Assembly: GCF_964355755.1 (NCBI RefSeq)
Contig: NC_092674.1
Span: 18,862,501 to 18,926,500 of the forward strand
DNA: 64,000 bases
Direction of reading: 5' to 3'
From: Antedon mediterranea
Taxonomy: Eukaryota; Echinodermata; Crinoidea; Comatulida; Antedonidae
Positions 22,445-34,400 of this stretch are shown here, in pieces (positions within the stretch are counted from its first letter, which is position 1; the number at the start of each line of letters is the position of its first letter). Below the pieces are notes generated by a model. It made no database searches and was not told where the DNA came from. It saw nothing but the letters and a program-made list of their open reading frames with translations. Position numbers and translations under genes: made by a program.

Positions 22445-23903
22445 CATTATTTTATAATTTAATAATTTACATTCATCTCGCGTGTACCAAATGTTCCTCC
22501 AAATTGTAACTTGCTCAGGCAATTATCGTTCGTAAATGTTATCTACATGTTTAATTTTGATGATGTCATCCATACATGGATTAGAATAAGGTACGTGGGT
22601 TTCGTAATTTCACCAATACACCGTACTGACACAAAATAGGAAGAATTCACTGGTACATAATTACTTCAGTTCATAGGATGGCATAATCAATTTCTACGCT
22701 CATATTATAACGTGCATGCATGTGCGCTTGTGCGGATAAACAACCCGCCCACAAGATTAAACAACGAGCTCAAATCTAGTTTATGATGAGATCTGAGATG
22801 GGCAATATTTAATAATTTATTTTTACAGCATAGGAAGACGTATTTTTACACTTACTACCCCTGGTTGTATAATGGAATAGTCGAAACAGCTAACAACCAA
22901 AGTACTGTATAAGTACAGTCAAAGAATATATCACAAGAATGAGTATTCCGCGATTTTTGCATGAGAAATTTGTAACAAAGAGCTCCAGAGAGTGATGCCC
23001 GCCCTCATAAGGGCGGATGTATGCATACCAAATAAGACTTGATTTGATAGATATTATACATGTCACATTAAATAGAATTATGATAATATATTTTGCAATT
23101 GTAAACTATTTCATAATACATATTGATTAACAAACTAGTGTACATTCACTTTTAAAGACAATTATTTACTAACATGCTAAATTAGTTCACAAAAAAGGCC
23201 TAACACAGCAACACCAAAAATCAACAAATCGTTACTCAGCACGGCCTATTCTTTACCATTGCCGCGTAGGCCTACTACCCTATGCCCGGTAAATTAAGTA
23301 TTGTTTTTATGATACAAATTATTATAAAATACATGTTATTAATAGGATTTAATGTTAAATTTCATTAACATTTATTTGTTTTACCAGAAACAAGTTAAAT
23401 ATAGGAATATTATTAAACTATATCCTTCGTGAAAACGCGTAAACACCAACACGCCCGGTCACGCTATCGTAGCGCCCGGTTGATAAAGCGAATTGTTTAT
23501 ACGGCAGTTTTTACTAAATAAATTGCATACAACGAACAATTAAATATCCAAACAGCATTTAACATGATGTTGGCATGTAGTTTTTTATCATGAAAATACT
23601 ACCGGTGGTCCAGCCTTTGATGAGTGAAACCGTCACAAAAAGTTGTATACATCCCAGATACATCCTCACTTATGGCGGCGCCCTACCACATGGACAATGT
23701 TACTGTTACAGGGAAAATTGCGGATTACTCATTCTTGTGATATATATTCTTTGGTACAGTTGTATATTGTACAGTGCAGTGCATTGCCAAAATTTAGGAA
23801 ATTAGCTATTAGGCCAGGCTAGTAGGTCAACATTTTGGCAATTTGAAACTGATTAATATATAATATCCATTCTATTGGCTGCAAGTAGGCATAGCGTCTG
23901 AGG
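22445..23903. other. Region upstream of the deacetylase-like gene
   Basis: From 22445 to 22625 there is a stretch similar to the end of the 2.4-3.9-kb element (AATTATC, GATGATGTCATC, CGTAATTTCACC), probably a fragment. The rest is AT-rich. GC-rich words (CACGCCCGGTCACGC, about 23448-23500) precede the gene by about 400 bp and could belong to its promoter, but I see no TATA box. The frame at 23590-23805 shows no similarity. Confidence 0.4.
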
Positions 23904-26900
23904 ATGAGGTGGACTTTACTTTCTTGTATTGTTCTGGTTGTCGTTGCAATGCTGGCATACTTATTGTACACTCCAGCTCCTGACGGTATAACGGAACCCC
24001 TGAAATTTAGTGCTTTTTGCGGCATGCTTAAATCATGCTGGGTCATAGTAAGTATATATATATAATAAATATAACATGAGCCATATAATTATAAGTATTG
24101 GTTTAGTAGGCCTACTGTATTATTTCTGGATCGAAAACAAGCATGACACAAGTGACAAGCACCATATTTTGGTAATTTGTATGGTGGCCTAAAAGTGTCA
24201 TGGCTATTTTTAAATATAATACTGTATTAACAGCAATAAAAAAAAAAACACCCACAACAATTTAAACAAGAAATATTTCTTACAAAAAACGCTGCTCGCT
24301 TATTGACGTAACAGTTTTAAAGATATATTGTCCCTCTGAAAAATATTTTTTATTTCAAATTTGTTTTTGAATGTGTCATTTTATTGTCATATGATAGTTA
24401 TTTTACCTGAAAAAAATGTAATTAAAAGCAAAAAATACTTAAATTGTCAGTCAGACAACGTGGTTTTTGAGTTATAATTAAACGTTTCTTTTCTCTTTCT
24501 ATAATGTGAATTTTGTTACAGAAGTGAATAACTTTGATATGAAACAGACTCAATTTAGTTTATTTTATTGCTAAGGTCAAGTCTGGGGGTCACTTCATCA
24601 CACCTTAGATACTTCAAGTGTGAAGTATCATATTACAAACAAAAACTTTCATGGACTGTTTTGATAATAATTCAATGATTATCTGACAGCGAATTATAGT
24701 AATATCATGGGACTCATAAATACCAGAAATGCTTTGGGATTTGTCATTAGACTCTTTTCCCAGCCGTTTTTTGGATTCAACAGGTGGTACCTATAAATTA
24801 TAGTCGAGTTTCCATTTTAACAAAAATATCAAAGTGTAGCACTATACTGCTGCTTGATTTCATCTAATGAATGAGTCATCTCGTGTGACGTAGCGGGCTA
24901 GAGCAGCAGCGTGAAAAAGCCACGGCATTAAAAAGCATCCACTGCTATTTCAAAATAAAACATCATGGTTAATTAAAAATAAAACACTAGTAACATTAAA
25001 TTAACGTTATGGCTAAAGATACGGTACCGTATATCCATACTTTTTAATATTAGAAACGAGTTTTAATATTTAGGAACAAGTTTATATTAGGAACAATACA
25101 GGTTTTAGGAATGCAATTTAGAAGTTAGATACGGTACCGTATCTTTAGCCAGTGACGGCGTAAATTAAAAATTAAACACAGTGTAAAGAATGCCACGGCG
25201 GAAGTAAATGTTTAACAGGATCAGATTTTTTATTTGGGTAATTTCCTAAAGCCTACAACTTTAGTCAACATTATTCATCATTTATTTATAACAATTTATT
25301 GTAGCTTGTTAAAAATAGAACAAATCAATATTAAACATTGTACCTTGTAAGTTCAATAGTGCAAAAAATAAACTGCTGCAATAATTTACAGAGCTAGGAT
25401 AAGTACACAAATTAAAGATTCCAAACTTTACTTCAGCCGCGGTAATGGTAACCCACTTTCGCTGTGGCATTCTGCCATGGTGTTTCATTTTTAATTTGCT
25501 GTGGTATTTTTGTGATTTTTTATTTTGACCGACTTTTGTAATACAAATACATTGTAATTTAAAGTATCTTAGACTCATTAGGTTAGAAATTAACTTTTAA
25601 CTGTAATAGCAACTGCGAAAATATCAATACACAAAAACATCAAGCGAGTAGTACAGTAAATCGTAAGTAAAATTCTATATGCGAAAATATTGGCATATAC
25701 AGTAGGAGAAAGATGACATATCGCATTATTTCTTCCTACTACTTTATTTGTATGATTGTAGGCCAAGGCAATAGCATACTTTGATGATGGAGATTACCTT
25801 AAGCAGTATCGAAATATACGACATTGGTTGAAACCAGTTACACCATCAGATATGCCTGGATCGAACATAAGGTCTCGTGTGACAACATTCGATGGAATAA
25901 GAATACGTCTTTATGAACCAATCAGAAAACCGAAAGTTCTGCAACCTGCCCTGATCTACATCCATGGTGGCGGTTTAATCTTTGGCAGTACAGGTATGTA
26001 TTCCAAAGTCTAAATGCGTTTCTAAATTCTCTGTCCATCCTAATTGAAATATTGAGTCTCCATAAAAACACTGAAACAACAAAACACTGAAACAACATAT
26101 ACTGACAACCATCATTTTTAAAACAGCTCTGAAAAACTATTAACTTGATTTTATTTTAAATTATATTATTACCTTTGATATTTCAGAAAAATTGTAGCTG
26201 AATTATTGAAAAATTAATTTTCAGTTTGATTTTTAAGTAATGTAAAAAATGGTAACAAGATGTGGCAAAATTTATTGCAATGTATATTATGTGAGTGTCA
26301 CGATATGAATCAATGTTGTATATTTTAAGAAATGTAACATGCAACGTGAAAGTCATCAGTGTTGCAAGCAGATCTATGAACATAGGCCTCCTAGAAATGT
26401 CCTCAAACAAATATTAATATAATATATAATATACAGAAAAAAGTTAATTACTGTGACACAATGTAAACACCATTGAAATGTAGCTTTAAACTAACAGATA
26501 ATGCTTAAAAACAAAGAAAAAAGCTTATGAGTAGATAAATAGGCTAAATATGTAAATTATGATTTTCAAGTAATTTAGCTAATCATTTTTATATGTTTTT
26601 ACATATGTTAATACTGGAAATTATATTGTAGTTTTACAAATTCAAATATTTATTTTGTATACGTATTATGCAATTTATATTTATAATTATATCAATATTT
26701 TAGACACATATGATTCTTTAACACGAAAGGTAGCTGAGGGTTTGGATATGGTTGTGGCCTCAATTGAGTAAGTATACGTGATATATTATTGGCACAAAAT
26801 AAGTTATAAATTAATCAATGTTTATTTGATGGTTAAATTTAAACACATATGAATAATTCAGGTGTATCTTCATAATATTCATGGCTGTGCATTCAATAAT

Positions 26901-27992
26901 GACAGAAATTAAAGAATGAATATTACAATTAGTTATATCTTCCACTTTGAAACACAGAACTGAATTATATTGTTATAAAACATGTTTTTTATGAACTGGC
27001 CTAAAGATGAATATTTATTTTCCATTTCAATCTTTTGAGTTTACAGTTTTATATAACGCATTAGATTTCAGCTTCAAATTATGTACTATAGTTGTTTTCT
27101 GTATTCCTCATTAGGCCTAAGTTGACTTTTGTTTAGATTTTTTAACCTTTCATAATTATACAGTAGATCTGCCTATGATTATAAATCATGTGCTGTTTGT
27201 AGGTATAGACTGGCACCAAAATTCAAAGTTCCAACTCAAGCTAAAGACTGTCTTAAAGCAAGTTCATGGTTTATGCAAAATGCGGAACAGTTTGGCGTTG
27301 CTGCTGATCGCATTGGTATGGCAGGAGATAGTGCAGGAGGTCTGCTAACAGCTTACCTCTCCCAGATCATCCATGATAATGCATCACTCCCAGATCTAAA
27401 ATTCCAGGGATTAATTTACCCACTTACACAAGTACTGGACTTTTACACGCCTTCATATCAAAAATATGCTAAACTTTTCAAAGAGAAAGGACTACTACCA
27501 CGGTCTATGGTCATGTACATGTTAACCTCAGCTATAAAGAATGACGGAGATTTGTACAATGCTAGCATGTTCAATATGCATACATCTGCAGAGTTTAAAA
27601 CTAGATTACGTAAATTAGTTAACCATGATAATATACCAATTGAAATGAAAGATGAATTTTATTATAATTCACCAAATAAAGAAGATGGCAATGTGAAAGT
27701 ATGGGAAAAATATCGGTCAGTTCTGCTAGACCCAGTTCTTTCGCCCTTATTACGAGAAGATATGACGGGTCTTCCTCCAGCCTATATTATAACATGTGGT
27801 TTTGATAATATTAGAGATGATGGAATTCTTTATGCTAGGAAGTTAGAGAATGCTGGCGTGGAAACCACACTTGTCAATTATGAAGCTGGATTTCATGGCA
27901 TGTTTTGGGAAGATCGATTTTTTGATTTTGAATTGGGAAAAGAAGCTCTTCAGAAATTTATAATTCATGCAAAATATTTTTTATTACGCTAG
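23904..27992 (+). CDS. Arylacetamide deacetylase-like / neutral cholesterol ester hydrolase-like serine hydrolase, complete
   Basis: Four exons, 23904-24047, 25762-25993, 26704-26767 and 27203-27992, join in phase into 409 codons plus stop (about the 400 residues usual for AADAC). All introns are GT/AG. The protein starts with a signal-anchor (hydrophobic residues about 4-22), then YTPAPDGITEP, which resembles the AADAC N-terminus. Alpha/beta-hydrolase (hormone-sensitive-lipase family) motifs follow in order: oxyanion HGGG at 116-119, nucleophile elbow GDSAGG with Ser190, Asp348 in CGFDNIRDDG and His378 in HGMF. Expected role: ER-membrane, lumen-facing hydrolysis of acyl esters and amides. 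It cannot be assigned by eye to AADAC rather than NCEH1. The catalytic triad is complete, so it is probably functional. It is divergent from USP9X and convergent with VWA8. Confidence 0.93.
25011..25150. mobile_element. Short MITE with GGCTAAAGATACGGTACCGT ends
   Basis: A 22-bp inverted repeat flanks a 140-bp element in intron 1 of the deacetylase-like gene. Ends and interior phrases (AGGAACAA, ATATTAGGAAC, TTTTAGGAATGCAATTTA) match the 412-bp element at 17419-17830, so this is an internally deleted relative. No clear target-site duplication was found. Confidence 0.75.
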
Positions 27993-28446
27993 TAATGTTT
28001 TCTGCATAAATATGCTTTTTATTCATTAGAAACATACTACTGTAAGATATTAAATAAACTGCATTTGTTTGAGTAGTGTTTGAGTACTGCATAATGTTGA
28101 TGGCCAGCCAGTTCGACTTCGATATTTAGGTTAATATATCAACCACGGTATACATTGTCATGATTCATAATGTATTTTGAACTTCTAATGAGTGTGACCA
28201 GGACTGTGGTGTCATGTAAAAACAGATGTATAAAGATGAAGTAACCAAATTTTTCCCATTGATGTATTTATTTCAAATTTATAATCAAATATATTATTAA
28301 ATAAACTTTGAATATATTATTAAATAAACTTTGAAATAATATAATTTAATATGAAAAAAAAAATATTTGTCATGATTAATAAATTATCTAGCATACGAGT
28401 CGCATATAAATTACTAGACATTTCAGCCATGATGCTGACCCAACAG
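27993..28446. other. 3' intergenic spacer between convergent genes
   Basis: It holds the presumed 3' untranslated regions of both genes. AATAAA at 28053-28058 (60 bases after the deacetylase stop) is a plausible polyadenylation signal on the plus strand. TTTATT at 28267-28272 is a plausible AATAAA for VWA8 on the minus strand. A short direct repeat, TTGAATATATTATTAAATAA, occurs near 28310. Confidence 0.55.
28053..28058 (+). terminator. Polyadenylation signal AATAAA of the deacetylase-like gene
   Basis: Canonical hexamer 60 bases past the TAG stop, followed by a GT-rich stretch (TTTGTTTGAGTAGTGTTTGAG), as expected downstream of a cleavage site. Confidence 0.6.
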
Positions 28447-31400
28447 TTAAGTTGACAGCATACTGGAAGTAAATATTTGTTTTAGAATCTGTGGGATGTT
28501 TTTTGTGTCCAAACAAACAAAGGCTCTTCCAGCAGGCAAGTTCTTTACCAATCTAAAATAAAAATAAATGTATTGAATTATAATTGTAATTGCATGCAAT
28601 GGTAAAATAATTTGATTTGAGCCAGTATTTTTTTTAAAATATACAATGTGTATTAAAGACCATTTTGCTATTTTGTTTTTATGTTGATTAAGCATTGGTA
28701 ATTGCAAAAAGATATTTTTCTTAAATTCTTGCCTAATGTCTTAAAAGATCTACATGTATGTATAAGTAAGTTATTTTTTGATCATTTGCATTCTATGCAT
28801 GTGTGTTGCAAATTTAATGTAAACATTGCAATAATTAAAAAGAATCTGTTTTTATAGTGTTAAAAATAACTAGATTTAATTCGTCACTATGACGAATTAT
28901 AGGTTATATGCATTGATTTAAATAAAGATAATTGATTGATTTAAGATATTTTGATTGATTGATTTTCTTAGAATCTTTAGTTATTTATAATATATGATAG
29001 GATCTTGCTAACGCAAATACAATAGCCGGTATCATAATCCGATCAAAGATCCTTCTGCGTATATAATGTCATAAACCACATTTGTGTTTTTAAATAAATT
29101 TCATTATAAATCATCTGTATAATCTATACACTAAGAAATACAATTGAACAAACAATACGGATAATAAAAAAAAATCTTATTTCGTTTTGTTTCCCAAGGT
29201 GAGACTCGAACTCGGTATCTTGAATGCTATAGACACGAGCAAAGACCACCGAGCCATACACAACTGACTAAAAATTATGGAAATATTCCTCCGTGTTTTT
29301 ACTATGCAGTAACCATTTTGGTGCAGATAGATTATTACATACCGCAATGAATTATAATGTTTTACTATGATGACATCTTTAAAGATTTTTAAAAATAATG
29401 CACTGTCAAACTATATAATTTTAACTTTAATATATGAACTTCTTAAGGAAGAAAGTTAATGTTAACTTTGTTATTTCGGCCTAAGAAAATGTTATAATTT
29501 GTTTGATTGTCGAAATTAATTTTTGTAAATTTAATATGCCATTAATGATGACTTAATCAACTTTTGTTCTCTTAATTTCATAATAAATCATACATATGAT
29601 ACATACACTTCAAGAAAATGAAATAAAAAATCGGTGTTCCCGAGTATTCTAACGATATATATTAATTTTAAAATTTAGCATATTTTCACCATTTTGTTAA
29701 CTTACATGTGCGTAGCCTGTCACTTTTGACGTGCTCGTATAACGCTGTTTCGCGTTGAAAAGTTAATACAATATGATGATATTGTTAAAGAAAGGTTATA
29801 CAACAGTAATCGGACAAAAACAGTGCGCAATAACGTTTGACGCGCAGTGCGCGTGCAATAATCTGCGCACTCATGGCAATTTTTTAAATGCTTAAAATTG
29901 CCTGAAACGTACTCTAATTTCATCGAAAATAAATTCTGACAATTTTGAACATTTTAAGCGCACATACGCATGCGTTATATGCGCTACACACGTAATTGTA
30001 TTGCCATATGATGAAATATGACCTGAAATTTATGAGTACCAATTTTGTTTAAAAGTGATTCATGCTTGTGAAGATATGATTACAAACGTGATTTCGTTAA
30101 ATCGCGCGTAGACCGCGTAATGTTTGATTGCGCACCGTGAAAACATAACCACATCGATTCCTGGCCATAAGGAATATACTCTGAAAAATTGACTTAGATG
30201 AAACTGATATCAAGATAATTGACGGACAAATAGTGCTAAGGAAAGAATAAATAAATAAAGATTCTGACAGAATCAAGAGGTTATATGCATGAATGCATAT
30301 AACCTAATAATATACATATAGTATACTATACAGTACCTATCAGCCTGGTCACCAAGAGATCCAATGAAGATCGCAAAGGAATTGACATCTTCATTGCTAT
30401 TCAGAACTCTTCCAAAGTGACTTGGAGATATACCATAGCGATCAAAGTTAGCGTCACTTAAAACGATAACAAAATATTCATCTGCCTCTGTTTTAGTGAT
30501 ATCATTAATTGCAAACTGTGTGGCTTCTAGAGTATAATCCCCACTCATACAGAACTGAGAGTGGGCATACATAGTCTGCAATAAAATCAATACCAGCAAT
30601 TTATGAATATGTAAATGTAAGGAGGAATAACCTATGACTTGCAGCCTACTGGGCTGAATTGCGCACAGGTGTGGACGACACATACCACAACTTTCTACTC
30701 CCCTAAGGGACCCTTCGAGTGCTACCACCAAACGGCACCCTTATGTCTGTCCACAAAAACAAGGACTGAATGGATCAGTACACCGGGGTAACCCCCTACT
30801 CTTCCGAAAGATGTACTGGGTTCTTTAAAGTGGACACAAGCCAGATGTCCAGTTTTACGTCCTTATCCGAGAAAACTTGTTCTACCACCAGAACAATGGT
30901 CGAGGAGTGATTTGAACCTGTGCCGATTGTATATGTCATTGTAATATTTTTGATTATTGTATATAAGATTTATATTTTTGTACAGCACTTTGGTCTCTAG
31001 CAAAAAAGGGCTATACAAATAACTACAATAATAATAATAACAATAATAATGGTTTGCAGCGGCACCCCTGCCTTAACCACTCAACTCAATATCAATTATT
31101 TGTTGGCAAGTTGACATTTTACATCATTTCAGTTCAAATTAGAAAGTTACATTTTAAACATTTATGTGAAGACTTGGTTTAGATATCAAATATGCTGTGT
31201 AATTTGAGTTTAAATCACATAAAATGGTATTTTGATTTGGTATAAGATTTTATTTGTGATGCCTAAATCTATCCTCAAAACTTTAATTAGATATTCTGTA
31301 TTATAAATGTAACTGTTCCACGTCAAAAGTAAGTTGTAATATTTCACTTAAAATCAATTTAGTCACTAAAGCAAAGTATGGTCTATGTTCTTGTCACCCA

Positions 31401-34400
31401 TCTGTATGAAACTCTGGTATGCAGTTTGATTTGAATGGTTGGTTGAGATGTTAATTCACATGTCGCACCTTGGTAGGTAACTTCAACTAGTTCAGACATA
31501 TGGCATTCCCCAACCTTCAAATATAGCGTTCAATTTAAACATTTTTGAGAAATTTTAACCTTACCTTAATAACTTTCAGTCTGTCATTATTGTTTGCAGG
31601 ACTTTTGTCTCCCTTCACAAATGGGATGTTGTAATTTTCGCCTGAATGTCCAACAATATCATACTAAAAAAAATAAACCAGAAAAAGTAAATTTAAATCT
31701 CAAAGATTTAATACCATACAAGTTTTTTTCTTTTTTTAAATGGTGGTTTTGGTGATGGTTTTTTTAAGTCGTGATCTGCACACCTCTCCGGATACATTAT
31801 TTACGTTGGCTGGTTTAACTCCATAATATTAAAAAATACATGGATTAATATTGTTGTTTAAACACCATTGTATATTTATATTTTGGACTTTGAACAGCCT
31901 CGTCGTTAAGAATCTTGATGTTGAGCTACGCGCCGGTACACCTTTAATAGAAAAGAATGATAGATCTTCTATCCGCCACGCTAAACGTCAAGTGGTAATG
32001 GCGAACGGCACAACATATATATATATATATTTTTTCGTGAATAAAAATACTGTAAGATGAGGGCGTATCAATTTGATCTCTGGTGCGCGTGCGTACAACT
32101 GAGGACTAGTGCTGTTCCGCCGTACCACGCCGAGAATGTTAAAGAGTTGCTATCCATTCGAGTTCGAACAATACCATGAGAGCCCCAGTGGTCTAATGGT
32201 TAGGACATCTGCATATCAAGCAGGCAGTCCGAGTTCGAGTCTTGGTTGGGGCGACTTTTTCTCATTCTCACAGATTTCCTCATCTTTATCGTTTCAAATT
32301 AATTAATTAAATTTCAGTATATCACCGGGCGGTTTAGAATTAATGTTCTTATGCCTGATTTGTTTTTATATATATATATACGCAAATGTATTGTTGTTCC
32401 TCACGATGTTCTTGAGGGACTACTCACAGCACTTCATCTGCGTTTTGACCATCCTTCGTGCAATCAGCTAAACAATTGTTCACAGATATTTCTTTGCTCT
32501 CGACATGGAACATATTTCAGCAAGATGCTATCACTGCGCTGCTCTTTGCACTATTGCACATACTGTTAAACCGCAATCTACCGGAGACACACCTGACGCA
32601 GTTGGCACCACCTTTGCTGCAGACGTAATAAAGTGTGAACGAAAACTCATTCTAGTGATACGAGAATGTGTAACATCATTTACAGCCTTGTGCATTATCG
32701 ACAGCGAACGTCAAGACAGTTTACCAGACGGGTTGATTCGCCTTTGTATTGACCTACGGCCACTTGATGGCCCATACGCTGTAATCCGCACCGACCCTGC
32801 TCCTGAATTTGCTTCGTTGGTTAGTGATAAATTGTTAGCACACCACAGAATAACTGTTGAACAAAAAACCCAAATAAGAACCCAATCGCCGAGAAAGCTG
32901 ATGAACTCCTTACACAAGAACCGAATGGTGGGGTGGTCACCGCAACTATGCTCACAACTACCATGGCTCACTTAAATTCTTAACTATGCACATGTGGCCT
33001 TTCGTCTAGGGAGATGTGGACACAAAGCGACCAGTTTACTAATGACCAAAATCCTTTGTCAGACAGTCACCCAATTCTTTCACAGCACAAACTTCGTTTA
33101 GCCAATCATGCACATAGCGAAAGATCAAAGGCTCCCACGTGTCATTTTCCAATAAGCTCCGATATTGAAGTTGGTGATCTTGTATATATCTTAGCCGATC
33201 GTAACAATTCAAAGGCCTGTCATCGTTATCTTGTAACGTCAGTTGATGGCACCTGGTGCTACATTCAAAAGTTTATCGGATCTCAGTTACGTAGTACAGC
33301 ATACAAAGTCAAACTGAATGCTACAAGATCATCATGTAACTGATTGCACCAGCGACAACTATGTTACCAAGAGGACTCGAACAGCGACGATGATTACCTC
33401 CTTCGTGAGCCGCCGTGCACTAAAATACCAATTGAACTTCTCAATCATTGCCGATCTCCCGTACCAAAATGATTTATTGCCTACCGGTGCCGACTCCGAC
33501 TCAGTAAAGCATTGCTGTAACCTAGCAAAGCATTGCTGTAATCGTTGCACAATAAAATAAGCTTTAATAGTATGTCACCTAATATGTCTATCATTTTATC
33601 ATCCTCTAAAAATCTAAATTTATCAAAAATAATAGAAAGACTGTTTGTGATTGGTCAAATCGCTTCACAAAGTGAGGTGTCATTTCAGTATCTTAAACAG
33701 GGAGGTGGTTTAAATCTCTTGATAGATGAATAAAGTAATATAATTTACTGTTAACTATAGAATTATTTACAGAAATTCTTCTGTACTAGGCCTAAATTAA
33801 TATTTTATGGCCAATAAGGAATCATTATTTAGTAATTAGAATGAAGAATGATATGCCTATACTAACCCATGACCTAGCAGATCCAGGTCTAATATTTGGC
33901 TTTAGAATAACAAACATTGCCTTTTATATTTCATTTGCCATTGCTTCAGGAAATATATTATCCCTTGAAAAAAATAAAATTCCATCAAGGATGTCAAATG
34001 TTTCATCTGTATTTCACCTCTAAGCAGGCAATGTTTATGCTAGCAGGACCGTAGCCAGAATGAGGCAGAGCTCGCCTCGTCTGAAAATTTCAATTTTTAC
34101 CACCCAATTCCCAAGCACAGAGTATTTCATATTATATTTAAAGCATCTTTGCCTCATCTGTTTTTAACCTCTTGCTACGGCATTGGCTAGAATACGCAAA
34201 ACTATTGGAAGGCAGCCAAAACTAAATCTATTTATTTGATCCTTTCTTTAGTTAGTTAGTAGCGAATAAAATAAATAAATTTTAATGGTTTGAGTCTAAC
34301 TTTGATTTTGGCTAAATAAAAAAGTTACACAATAGAAAAGAAGAAATCTTGCACACCTTGAACTTTATTTCATATTTCTCAAATGATTCCATCACCATGA

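Noticed and set aside
30273-30731. Single 152-residue minus-strand protein
   Set aside because: Only the part 30337-30575 is coding, a VWA8 exon; the sequence on both sides is intron and repeat read through.
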